Shown: in pieces, positions 44,354 through 52,525 of the stretch | Numbering within the stretch: position 1 is the first letter of the stretch | How the letters are laid out: every line of letters starts with the position of its first letter | Assembly (NCBI RefSeq): GCF_024539815.1 | Contig: NZ_JAHHIU010000082.1 | Coordinates: 58,184-122,183, forward strand | Direction of reading: 5' to 3' | DNA from: Streptomyces hayashii | GTDB taxonomy: Bacteria > Actinomycetota > Actinomycetes > Streptomycetales > Streptomycetaceae | Length of the DNA: 64,000 nt | Notes under the pieces: model-generated | Database searches by the model: none | Told to the model about the DNA's origin: nothing | What the model saw: only the letters and a program-made list of their open reading frames with translations | Position numbers and translations under genes: made by a program

Positions 44354-45190
44354 CTACGGTCTGCGTCCCATGGCGGCGAGAGCGGCCACGGCTGCCTCCC
44401 GGAGCGTCGCCCCGTCGCGTACGCCGGACCGGTCCGCGATCTCGGCGAAGAGACGGACGTCCTTGGCGAGCAGGCTCCCCGCATGGGCGGCGATGCGGTC
44501 CAGGCCGCCGCCGGCGTCGGCGACCCGGTCCAGCGCGAAGCTGGCCGCGCTGCCGCGTGGCAGTACCCGGCTCAGCGCGGCACGGTCGAGACCGAGGGCG
44601 GCCCCGAGCCCGAGCACGTCCGCGGCGAGCCCCAAGTGGGCGGTGAACAGGAGGTTGTTGAGGATCTTGGCGAGCTGACCGGAGCCGGTCGGGCCGACGT
44701 GGACGACGGGGTCGCCGTAGGTGGCGAACACCGGGCGGCAGCGGGCGAAGACCTCGGGGTCCCCGCCCGCCATGACGACCAGGGCGCCCTGGTCGGCCGC
44801 CCGGCCGCCCCCGCTGACCGGCGCGTCCATGAGGGAGACGCCGCGCGTGCGGGCCGACGCCTCCAGGCGACGGCAGGTGTCGGGGTGCACCGTCGAGTGG
44901 ACGACGATCACCCCGCCCCGGCGCAGTCCGGCGAGCACCCCGTCCGGGTCCGCGACGACGTGTTCGACGTCGGCGTCGTCGACGACGCAGAGGCACACCA
45001 CGTCGCTCGCGGTGGCCAGTTCGGCGGGTGAGGAAGCCGTCCTCGCGCCGGTGCCCTCGAACGGCGCCAGGGTGGCGGGCCTGCGGGCCCACAGGGTCGT
45101 CTCGTGGCCCGCTCGGATGACGCGGCGGGCCATGGGTGCGCCCTGGCTGCCCAGCCCGATGAATCCCACGCGCAGCGCAGGTGTGCTCAT
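44354..45190 (-). CDS. NAD(P)-dependent beta-hydroxyacid dehydrogenase (second paralogue)
   Basis: 278 aa from ATG 45190, overlapping the DoxX-like gene as ATGA. GFIGLGSQGAPMA nucleotide motif, LMDAPVSGGG and catalytic Lys in GQLAKILNNLLF. Same family as the protein at 42801-43655, about 0.7 kb away on the other strand. Last gene of the operon that begins at 54716; it may oxidise a hydroxy acid released late in the pathway. Confidence 0.88.
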   Translation of the reverse strand: MSTPALRVGFIGLGSQGAPMARRVIRAGHETTLWARRPATLAPFEGTGARTASSPAELATASDVVCLCVVDDADVEHVVADPDGVLAGLRRGGVIVVHSTVHPDTCRRLEASARTRGVSLMDAPVSGGGRAADQGALVVMAGGDPEVFARCRPVFATYGDPVVHVGPTGSGQLAKILNNLLFTAHLGLAADVLGLGAALGLDRAALSRVLPRGSAASFALDRVADAGGGLDRIAAHAGSLLAKDVRLFAEIADRSGVRDGATLREAAVAALAAMGRRP

Positions 45191-45687
45191 GACGTCCTCC
45201 GGGGGCGCCAGAACACGGCGAGCAGCGCGGCGGTCGACGCCGCGCCCGCTCCCAGCACCGCTGCGGCGCCCGCCCACCCGGTCACCGCGATGCCTGCCGT
45301 CGTGTCCACCGCGTACTCCCCCGGCCCCCAGGCGCCGAGCGCGAGGGAGAGCACGGCCAGGACGAGGACGTACTCCCAGCCTTCCTTGAAGACGAAGAAC
45401 CCGTGCGGCCGGTGGGCGAGCAGCCCGGCGACCAGCATCACCGACAGCACCGCGGCGCAGGCCAGCGGTGTGAGCAGGCCGAGCACCAGGAGCGCGCCCG
45501 CGCCGATCTCGGTGAGCACGCTGAGCCAGGCCTGGAGGCGCGGCCGGGTCAGGCCCAGGCCGGCGAACCAGCGCGCGGTGCCGGTGATGCCGCCCCCTCC
45601 TCGCCAGTGGTTCCAGCCGTGCGCCGCCATGACCGCGCCCAGCACGAGCCGGACCATGAGAAGCGCGGCGTCGGAGGCCTCACCCAT
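45187..45687 (-). CDS. DoxX-family membrane protein
   Basis: 166 aa from ATG 45687 with four to five hydrophobic helices. MVRLVLGAVMAAHGWNHWRG, GLLTPLACAAVLSVMLVAGLLAHRP and the following GFFVFKEGWEYVLVLAVLSLALG match DoxX/SURF4-like proteins. The role of such proteins is poorly known (redox or quinone-linked). It overlaps both neighbours by 4-8 nt within the operon. Confidence 0.82.
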   Translation of the reverse strand: MGEASDAALLMVRLVLGAVMAAHGWNHWRGGGGITGTARWFAGLGLTRPRLQAWLSVLTEIGAGALLVLGLLTPLACAAVLSVMLVAGLLAHRPHGFFVFKEGWEYVLVLAVLSLALGAWGPGEYAVDTTAGIAVTGWAGAAAVLGAGAASTAALLAVFWRPRRTS

Positions 45688-46597
45688 CGCGGCGCCCCCC
45701 TTCCACGGGCAGCGCGGGCACGCCGAGCGCGCACTCCTCGACGAAGGCCAGGACGCGCAGATGGTAGGCGAGGGCCGTCCGCCCGACGCTGGTGTTGTGG
45801 CCCGCCCCCGCCTGCTCGTGGAGCACCACGCGGGGCGAGCCGGTGAACAGCGAGGCGAGGTCCGACAGGCCCTCCGGCCCGTTGATCCACACCTGTTCGT
45901 ACTCGGCGAGGGTGATGTGGACCGGCACGGTGACGCGCGCCGCCAGCCGGACCAGGTCCTCCTGCCAGCCCTCCCGGTGGCCCTCGTAGGCGGGCGAGGC
46001 CGCGCGGATGCGCTGTCCGCCGTGCACATCGGGCGGATAGGCCCGCGGCGGATACCACAGCGCGTGGCGGAGACTGGGCCGGGTGCGGGTCGGGTCGCTC
46101 CGCCACTGCTCCATCGCCCGCACGGCCAGGGGGTGGTGCACCCGGCCCATGCCGGCCAGCTCCACGCCCAGCAGGTCCCCGGCCCGCGGGTCGTCCGCCA
46201 TGCGCAGGGCGAGTTCGGAGCCCGCCGAGTGCGCCCACAGGAACACGCCGAGGCCGCGCTCACGGTCCTTCAGCAGTGCCTCGACGGCCTCGTGGGCGAA
46301 GTCGTCGCGCTGTTCGGGCGTGCGCATGCGGTCCTCGTGCCCGGCCGAACCGCCGTAGCCGGGGCGGTCCAGGGCGAGGACGGTGAAGCCGGCCGCGGCG
46401 GCGGTGCGCAGCAGGGAGAGCCTCGGGTGCCCGGGATGGTGGAAGTAGGCGGAGGTGGTGGCGCCGCCGTGCAGGGCCACGATCACGGCCTGCGGTCGCG
46501 GTACCTCGGCCACCAGTGCGGAGGCGGGGACGCCGTGCACGTCGACGACCTGCCGGCGTACGGCGGAGGTGGTGCGTCCGGGTTCGAGTGCGGTCAT
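45680..46597 (-). CDS. Alpha/beta hydrolase
   Basis: 305 aa. Oxyanion HGG (43-45), DRPGYGGSAG, nucleophile elbow WAHSAGSE with Ser124 and His in EQAGAGHNTSVG. The catalytic Ser and His are intact, unlike the HSL-like protein at 35104. It could cleave an ester or C-C bond, or a CoA thioester, of the pathway. Coupled to the DUF35-Ltp fusion gene by ATGA. Confidence 0.87.
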   Translation of the reverse strand: MTALEPGRTTSAVRRQVVDVHGVPASALVAEVPRPQAVIVALHGGATTSAYFHHPGHPRLSLLRTAAAAGFTVLALDRPGYGGSAGHEDRMRTPEQRDDFAHEAVEALLKDRERGLGVFLWAHSAGSELALRMADDPRAGDLLGVELAGMGRVHHPLAVRAMEQWRSDPTRTRPSLRHALWYPPRAYPPDVHGGQRIRAASPAYEGHREGWQEDLVRLAARVTVPVHITLAEYEQVWINGPEGLSDLASLFTGSPRVVLHEQAGAGHNTSVGRTALAYHLRVLAFVEECALGVPALPVEGGRRDG

Positions 46598-48249
46598 GCG
46601 TCCGTCCTGAGCAGGAGTACGCCGCTGGGGGTGAGGCCGCCGCCGGAGACCACCGCGGTGCGCGCGCCCGCGATCTGCCGCCGGCCCGCCTGGCCGCGCA
46701 GCTGGAGCACGGCCTCGTGGAGCAGGCCCATGCCGTGGGTCCGGCCGTGGGAGAGCTGACCGCCGTGCGGGTTCAGCGGCAGCGGCCCGTCGGGGGCGAT
46801 GTTCTTGCCGCCGTCCAGGAAGTCGCGGGCCTCGCCGATGCCGCAGAAGCCGAGCGCCTCGATCCAGGACAGGCAGTTGAAGGTGAAGCCGTCGTAGAGC
46901 AGCGCCAGGTCCACGTCGGCGGGCCGCAGGTCGGTGCGGGTCCACAGGTGGGCGGACTGGCCGAGCACCTGGGGTTCGTGGGTGAGGGTGGACTGGTCCC
47001 ATTCGGGGCGTTCGACGATCTGCGTGCCGACGGCCTCGACGCGGACCGGTGGCCCGGGGAGGTCGGGGGCGGTCTCGGCGGCGGAGACGACGACGGCGAC
47101 GGAGGCGTCGCAGGGGACGTCGCAGTCGTAGAGGCCGAAGGGGGTGGCGACCGTGCGCGCGGAGAGGTAGTCGTCCATGGTGAGCGGGTCGCGGTAGATC
47201 GCGTCCGGGTGCCGGGCCGCCCCCGCCCGCTGGTTGAGGGCGATCCAGCCCAGCGTCTCCCGGGTTGTTCCGTAACGGTGCATGTGCCGCTGGGCGTTCA
47301 TCGCGAGCACCACCGCGGGCGAGACGGCGCCGAAGGGCTTGAACCAGCCTTCCGCGTCCGCCCGTTGCGGCACGGAGACCCTGCCCTGGCGGACGAGCTC
47401 GCCGTACGTCGCCTCCCACACCGTGCGGAAGCACAGCACGTGCCGGGCCAGGCCGCCCGCGACCGCGAGCATCGCGGCGATCACCGAACCGCCCGGGCCG
47501 AAGGTCTCCCCCGCCCCGTTGTGCCACACCGGGCGGATGCCGAGCGCGGACTCCAGCGCGGTCACGCCCCCCTCGGCGAAGCCGCCGTAGGCGCCGCCGC
47601 CGGGGTAGGTGGACAGGCCGTCGATGTCGTCGAGGGTGAGGCCCGCGTCGGCGACGGCCTTCTCGCAGGCCTCGACGGTGAGGTCGAGGGGCGGGACCAT
47701 CAGGCGGCGGCCGATGCGGGAGGCGCCGGCGCCGCTGATGACCGCGCGGTCCTCGAACCGGGGCCCTGGGCGCGCGGGGCGCAGATGCCCGGTGACCGGG
47801 GGGTCCTCGGGCAGGGGTGCGGGCGGGGGCTGGTCGGCGCACGGCCGGAACAGGGGCAGCCAGGCGTCGCCGGTCCGTTCGAAGACCACCTCCATGCGCA
47901 TGCCGATCCGCAGGTCCTGCGGCGCGCAGCCGACGACGTTGGTGGTCAGCCTGACGCGCGGGTCCTCCTCGATCGCCACCTGGGCGACGACGAACGGGGA
48001 GGGCAGACCCGGGAACGGGAAGCGGTGGTTGACGGTGAACCCGATCAGGGTGGCGAAGCCGGAGACCTCCCCGACCTCCGTCTCGCGCCCCCGGCAGTGG
48101 CGGCAGACCGGCTGCGGCGGGTGGATCAGCGCCCGGCATGCGGTGCAGGCCTGGAAGCGGAGCCGTCCGTCGCGGCCGGAGGTCCAGAAGAACTCGGTCT
48201 CCTGGCGGATCTCCGGCTGCGGACGGACGGCGCCTCCGGGCCCGCTCAC
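46594..48249 (-). CDS. DUF35 (zinc ribbon/OB-fold) - Ltp-type thiolase-like fusion; probable side-chain aldolase
   Basis: 551 aa from GTG 48249 (GTGA overlap with the P450 stop). Residues about 14-150 are a DUF35 protein: rubredoxin-like zinc ribbon C35-xx-C38 (CTAC) and C49-xx-C52 (CRHC), then an OB fold. Residues about 165-551 are a lipid-transfer/SCP-x-like thiolase without the acyl-cysteine motif: AVISGAGASRIGRR, DIDGLSTYPGGG, LYDGFTFNCLSWIEALGFCG and GGQLSHGRTHGMGLLHEAVLQL. In steroid degradation Ltp2 and the DUF35 domain of ChsH2 are separate chains that together form a retro-aldolase. Here both are in one polypeptide. Confidence 0.88.
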   Translation of the reverse strand: MSGPGGAVRPQPEIRQETEFFWTSGRDGRLRFQACTACRALIHPPQPVCRHCRGRETEVGEVSGFATLIGFTVNHRFPFPGLPSPFVVAQVAIEEDPRVRLTTNVVGCAPQDLRIGMRMEVVFERTGDAWLPLFRPCADQPPPAPLPEDPPVTGHLRPARPGPRFEDRAVISGAGASRIGRRLMVPPLDLTVEACEKAVADAGLTLDDIDGLSTYPGGGAYGGFAEGGVTALESALGIRPVWHNGAGETFGPGGSVIAAMLAVAGGLARHVLCFRTVWEATYGELVRQGRVSVPQRADAEGWFKPFGAVSPAVVLAMNAQRHMHRYGTTRETLGWIALNQRAGAARHPDAIYRDPLTMDDYLSARTVATPFGLYDCDVPCDASVAVVVSAAETAPDLPGPPVRVEAVGTQIVERPEWDQSTLTHEPQVLGQSAHLWTRTDLRPADVDLALLYDGFTFNCLSWIEALGFCGIGEARDFLDGGKNIAPDGPLPLNPHGGQLSHGRTHGMGLLHEAVLQLRGQAGRRQIAGARTAVVSGGGLTPSGVLLLRTDA

Positions 48250-49613
48250 CGGATCTTCGCCTCCGCCTTGCGGACGGTGACCGGCTCGGCCAGTCCCTGT
48301 TCGTCGCAGGCCTGCTGGAGGCTCTCCAGGGTCTCCGCCAGACCGGGTCCGAGGCGGGGGCCGGGGGTGAAGGCCGCCGGGAGGTGGCGCATGCCCTGGA
48401 TGACGCCGATGGTCTCGTAGTGGACCGTGCCCTCGGGGTCGCACACGAAGTCGGGCATCCGGTCGAGGACCTGGAGCAGCATGCGCTTGAAGACCGTGCG
48501 GGCGACGTTGGAGCCGATGCAGCGGTGGATGCCCAGGCCGAAGGCGGTGTGCCGGTTGCCGCCGCGGGCGAGGTCGACCCGGTCGGGGTCGGAGAAGACC
48601 TTCGGGTCGCGGTTGGCCATCGCCCAGGACAGCCACAGCCGGTCGCCTTCCCTGAACTCGGCGCCCGCGATCTCGCAGTCCTCGGCGACGGTGCGTCCGT
48701 CGCCGGGCGCCGGGGTGAAGTAGCGCAGGAACTCCTCCGTGGCGGTGTCCAGCAGGGTGTCGCGCTCGCCGCTCAGCCGCGCCCGCTCGCCGGGGTGCTG
48801 GGACAGCCACTCCAGGGAGTGCGCGGTGAGCGCGGTGGTGGTGTCGAAGCCTCCGCCGATGAGCAGGGCGAGGGCGCCGATCAGGTCCTCCTCGCGCGGG
48901 GCCGCGCCGTCGACCTCCAGTCGGACGAGGGCGTCGACGAGGCCCGGGCGCGGGTGAGCGCGGACCTCCTGGAGCGTCGCCGCGATGTCCCGGATCATCG
49001 CCATGTGCCCCTCCACCACCCGGGCCATCTCCGGTGAGTTCGGCGGGGTGTAGACGCCGGCGTGGGCGGGTTCGTTGTACAGCTCCCACTTCTTCAGCGG
49101 GATGCCCATCATGGCGAGGGTGAACACGGCCGGGACGATGTTGGCGAGGTCGTCGACGAAGTCGATCCGGCCCGTCTCGATGCGTTCGTCGATGCAGGCG
49201 CGGGCCACGTCGTCGATGAGCGGGATCCATCGGTTGACGGCCGCCGGGGAGAGGTAGGGGTTGAGGGCGGTGCGGTAGGCGCGCTGTTCGGGCGGGTCCA
49301 TCTCCAGGAAGCCGCCGCGCAGGCCCCTGCCGCGGGGCGGGGCCGGGATGCTGATGCCCCGGTAGCCACGGCGCTCGCCGTGCAGGTCGTGGTCGTTGGA
49401 CAGCTTCTCACCGGCCCGGGCGAAGGCGAGCAGCTCACGGTTGCCGGCGGCCACCCAGTGGCCGTCGTAGGTGTCGGTCCAGGCGAGCGGGCAGCCGGAG
49501 TGGAACGCCCGGGTCTGCTCCTCGAACTGGTCGCGGTACTCCGGGGCGTGCCGGTCGAAGTGGACGCGGGGCTGCTTGCGGGCCTCGTCGCCGGTCGGGT
49601 CCGGTGCGGTCAT
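48246..49613 (-). CDS. Cytochrome P450
   Basis: 455 aa. I-helix GGGFDTTTAL (253-262), ExxR at E294-R297, heme ligand Cys365 in FGLGIHRCIG. A typical soluble class I bacterial P450. Its ferredoxin is encoded 34 nt upstream. The I-helix acid/alcohol pair is D257-T258. It would hydroxylate a methyl or ring carbon of the substrate. No dedicated ferredoxin reductase is adjacent; the 33348 reductase or a distant one may serve. Confidence 0.93.
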   Translation of the reverse strand: MTAPDPTGDEARKQPRVHFDRHAPEYRDQFEEQTRAFHSGCPLAWTDTYDGHWVAAGNRELLAFARAGEKLSNDHDLHGERRGYRGISIPAPPRGRGLRGGFLEMDPPEQRAYRTALNPYLSPAAVNRWIPLIDDVARACIDERIETGRIDFVDDLANIVPAVFTLAMMGIPLKKWELYNEPAHAGVYTPPNSPEMARVVEGHMAMIRDIAATLQEVRAHPRPGLVDALVRLEVDGAAPREEDLIGALALLIGGGFDTTTALTAHSLEWLSQHPGERARLSGERDTLLDTATEEFLRYFTPAPGDGRTVAEDCEIAGAEFREGDRLWLSWAMANRDPKVFSDPDRVDLARGGNRHTAFGLGIHRCIGSNVARTVFKRMLLQVLDRMPDFVCDPEGTVHYETIGVIQGMRHLPAAFTPGPRLGPGLAETLESLQQACDEQGLAEPVTVRKAEAKIR

Positions 49614-49647
49614 GGGCTGTGCTTCCTCTCGGTCCGCCGGGTACGGC

Positions 49648-49839
49648 TCAGAACACGCCGATGGCGCGTTCGGGGCAGGAGCGGACAGCCTCGACGACCG
49701 CGTCCTCCTGGTCGGTGGGGACGTCCTCGGCGACCGGCGAGGAGTGTCCGTCGATCTCGCTGAGCTCGAAGACCTTGGGCGCGCGCATGGCGCACAGGGT
49801 GTGCCCCTGGCAGCGCTCGGGGTCGACGCGTACCTTCAC
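49648..49839 (-). CDS. 3Fe-4S-type ferredoxin for the P450
   Basis: 63 aa from GTG 49839, which has GGAGG 8 nt upstream; the GTG at 49848 directly abuts that GGAGG, so it is unlikely. The start reads VKVRVDPERCQGHTLCAM; CQGHTLC (His replacing the second cluster Cys) and CPERAI mark a 3Fe-4S ferredoxin of the CYP-partner group. It transfers electrons to the P450 encoded next. Confidence 0.92.
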   Translation of the reverse strand: MKVRVDPERCQGHTLCAMRAPKVFELSEIDGHSSPVAEDVPTDQEDAVVEAVRSCPERAIGVF

Positions 49840-49865
49840 GTCGCTCACCTCCGGTTCGTTTCAGG

Positions 49866-51239
49866 TCAGGTCAGGTCGGACAGGGACTTGCCGACGTCGG
49901 CGAGGGTGGCCGGCTTGCCGTAGTCCGTCTTGTACTTGTAGGTGGGGGCGTCACAGCGGTAGGCGCCCTGGTCCGGCTCGAAGTCGGCCGCCTGCCAGCC
50001 CTTGGCCGTCGCCTCGACGACGGAGTAACACTTGGGCGGCTCCTTCGAGGTGAGGTCGAAGGGGGCCTGCAGGCCGCCGGCGGTGAAGGCGGTGTTCTTC
50101 ATGGCGTTCTCGTACACGCAGGCGCGGGTGAGTGCGGCGCAGTCGCGGGCGGCGGTGGCGAACAGCAGCCAGGCGGAGAAGGCGCGCAGGGCCGGGTAGG
50201 TGACCTGCTTGCCGGGGGCGTACTTCGCGAACAGGTCGATCAGCTGCTGGACGGCCGGGTTGTCCGCGGCGCTCTCCAGCGGGGCGGTGGCGAACAGTTC
50301 GGCGTAGTTGTGCTGCTTGCCCAGGGCCGCGCCGGCCAGTTGCGGAAAGGCGGGGCCGTAGGCGTTGCTGTTGGCGTCGATCCAGTCGGGGGCGTAGCCG
50401 ATGCCGGTGAGGGCCTGCTCCAGTTTGGCGAGGCTCGGGAAGTCGCCCAGGAAGACCAGGCCCTTGACGCCGTTCTTCTTGATCGACTGGGCGTAGGGCG
50501 TCCAGTCGGAGACGCCGGCCGCCGGGTAGAGGTCGTTGTAGGAGACCTTGCCGCCGAGGCCGGTGACGGCTTCCCCGTACTGGGCGGCCAGGACCTTGGT
50601 GACGGGTGAGTCGCCCGCGATGATGCCGGTCTTCGCCGCCGAGTCGGGGTACTTCTTCTTGAGCAGCCAGGTGTAGGAGCCGGCGTACTGGAAGTATCCG
50701 GCGGTCGGACCGGAGGCGAGGGCCTGGAGGTCGGAGCCGATGGCGCCGATCTGGCTGGACTGGGCGGGGAAGTTGGGCAAGAGGCACTTGAGCCGGTCCT
50801 GGACGCCGAGACTGTCCAGCGCCGAGCCGCCGCCCACGAGCGCGAAGTCCGCCTTGCACGCCTCCAGCACCCGCTGGCGGACCTCCATCAGCTTGGCGTC
50901 ACGGGTGACGGGGGCGAGGTCGCGGCCGTTGATGCCGCCCGCGTCGTTGCACCAGGACGTGAACACCTCGGCCGCGTCCACGAATTCGGACCGTTTGGTG
51001 AAACCGATGTCGGACATGACCCCGACCTGGATCTTGTCCTCGGTGACGCCCTGGACGGACGAGGGCTTGGCGGCGCCGGGACCGCACACGTCCTTCAGGG
51101 TGCCGAAGTCGGAGCTCTGCCGGGCGGCCGGGCTCGTCCTCCCTGCCGGCCCGGGGGCGGGATCGTCGCCCGATCTGGTGGAGCAGCCGGTCAGCAGCAC
51201 CGCGACCACGGTGGCCGCGCCGATCAGCGTCCTGCGCAT
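49866..51239 (-). CDS. Branched-chain amino acid-type ABC transporter substrate-binding lipoprotein (LivK-like)
   Basis: 457 aa from ATG 51239 with GAGGAGG. Lipobox LLTGC (Cys19). Periplasmic-binding-protein fold type I of the LivK/HAAT group: KIQVGVMSDIGF, EVFTSWCNDAGGINGRDL, GVKGLVFLGDFPSLAKLEQAL. Several Cys are present beyond the lipid one. No permease is adjacent; the island's LivHM-LivG-LivF lies 36 kb away and is controlled by the same operator type, so this is the likely receptor of that importer. Confidence 0.9.
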   Translation of the reverse strand: MRRTLIGAATVVAVLLTGCSTRSGDDPAPGPAGRTSPAARQSSDFGTLKDVCGPGAAKPSSVQGVTEDKIQVGVMSDIGFTKRSEFVDAAEVFTSWCNDAGGINGRDLAPVTRDAKLMEVRQRVLEACKADFALVGGGSALDSLGVQDRLKCLLPNFPAQSSQIGAIGSDLQALASGPTAGYFQYAGSYTWLLKKKYPDSAAKTGIIAGDSPVTKVLAAQYGEAVTGLGGKVSYNDLYPAAGVSDWTPYAQSIKKNGVKGLVFLGDFPSLAKLEQALTGIGYAPDWIDANSNAYGPAFPQLAGAALGKQHNYAELFATAPLESAADNPAVQQLIDLFAKYAPGKQVTYPALRAFSAWLLFATAARDCAALTRACVYENAMKNTAFTAGGLQAPFDLTSKEPPKCYSVVEATAKGWQAADFEPDQGAYRCDAPTYKYKTDYGKPATLADVGKSLSDLT

Positions 51240-51319
51240 GGTGCCTCCTCGGGGAACTCGGACGCCGTCGTCCGAGGGAGGTGAGGGAATGCGGGAGGGC
51301 CGGGGCCCCGCCCGGACAC

Positions 51320-52525
51320 TCAGGTGATCGCGCCGCTCGCCTTGAGGGCGAGGATGCGGTCCCAGTCGTAGCCGAGCTCGGTGAGGATCTCCTCGGTCTG
51401 GGCGGCGAACTCCGGGGCCGGCCCGAGGCGGGTGTCCTCGACGTCGAACTGGACGGGGCTGGCGACCAGTTCGAGCTCGCCGGCCCGTGCGATGTAGCCG
51501 TTGGCGCGGACCTGCTGGTCGGCGGCGGCCTGGAGGGTGTCCTGGACGGGCGCCCAGGGCCCGTCGAGTGCGGCGAGGTCCTTGGACCACTCGGTCAGGG
51601 TGCGGCTCGCGATGACCTCGCGGAGGATCTTCACCGCGTCCGGGGCGTGCTCCGCGATGGCTTCGGCCGTGGTGAACCGCGGGTCGTCGGCGAGTCCCGG
51701 CCGGCCGATGCAGCGGCACACGTTCGGCCAGAACCTGGCCGGCTGGAGCATGACGAAGGCGAGGAACCTGCCGTCGGCCGTGCGGTAGAGCCCTGAGAGC
51801 GGGTTGGTCGGCGAGCCGTGGGCGCTGGGCGTCACGCCTTCCCAGGCACGGTCGAGGTGGACGGAGACGGCGATGGAGTGGCCGAGGGCCCACAGGCCGC
51901 TGCCGAGCAGGGAGACGTCCACGACGGGGGCCTCGCCGGTGCGTTCGCGGCGCAGCAGGGCGGCCGCGATGCCGCCGGCGAGGTTGGTGCCGGAGACGGT
52001 GTCGCCGTAGGCGGGTCCGGGCGGGCTGATCATGCCGTCGCTGCCGGGCGGGGTGACGGTGGCGGCGGTGCCCGCGCGCGCCCAGAAGGCGGTCATGTCG
52101 TAGCCGCCCTTGTCCGCCTCGGGGCCGCGCGGGCCGAGTGCGCTGCCGCGGGCGTAGACGATGCGCGGGTTGACGGCGCGGATGTCGTCGACGTCGATGC
52201 GGAGGCGGGCGCGGGAGGCGGGCATGAAGCTGGTGAGGAACACGTCGGAGTCCTTCACCAGTTCGTGGAGCAGCTCCAGGCCCTCGGGGCGGGACATGTC
52301 CAGGCCCAGGGAGCGCTTGCCGCGGTTGGCGTGGGCGACGTTGGGGTTGGGGTCGCCGTCCACCCGGAACGAGCCGGTCTGGCGCAGTCCGCGCTGCGGG
52401 TCGCCGTTGACGGCGTGCTCGATCTTGACGACGTCGGCGCCCCAGTCGGCGAGCACGGCTCCGGCCGACGGCACGAAGCCGTACATGGCGACTTCGAGGA
52501 CGCGGATGCCCTCCAGCGGCTTCAC
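51320..52525 (-). CDS. CaiB/BaiF-type CoA-transferase (second paralogue)
   Basis: 401 aa. GIRVLEVAMYGFVPSAGAVLADWGADVVKIEH, NRGKRSLGLDMSRPEG, catalytic Asp175 (PAYGDTVSG). Family III CoA-transferase; it overlaps the aldehyde dehydrogenase gene by ATGA and precedes the LivK-like gene by 80 nt. It is clearly diverged from the transferase at 25046-26137, so probably acts on a different acid. Confidence 0.9.
   Translation of the reverse strand: MKPLEGIRVLEVAMYGFVPSAGAVLADWGADVVKIEHAVNGDPQRGLRQTGSFRVDGDPNPNVAHANRGKRSLGLDMSRPEGLELLHELVKDSDVFLTSFMPASRARLRIDVDDIRAVNPRIVYARGSALGPRGPEADKGGYDMTAFWARAGTAATVTPPGSDGMISPPGPAYGDTVSGTNLAGGIAAALLRRERTGEAPVVDVSLLGSGLWALGHSIAVSVHLDRAWEGVTPSAHGSPTNPLSGLYRTADGRFLAFVMLQPARFWPNVCRCIGRPGLADDPRFTTAEAIAEHAPDAVKILREVIASRTLTEWSKDLAALDGPWAPVQDTLQAAADQQVRANGYIARAGELELVASPVQFDVEDTRLGPAPEFAAQTEEILTELGYDWDRILALKASGAIT

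Noticed and set aside
46594..49230. 878-aa minus-strand frame suggesting a P450-DUF35 fusion
   Set aside because: The upstream part is out of frame with the P450 and has no motif; the GTGA at 48246-48249 marks the real boundary.
49861..49880. Tandem TCAGG/TCAGG repeat at the end of the LivK-like gene
   Set aside because: Only three short units at a stop codon; no symmetry or recurrence elsewhere.
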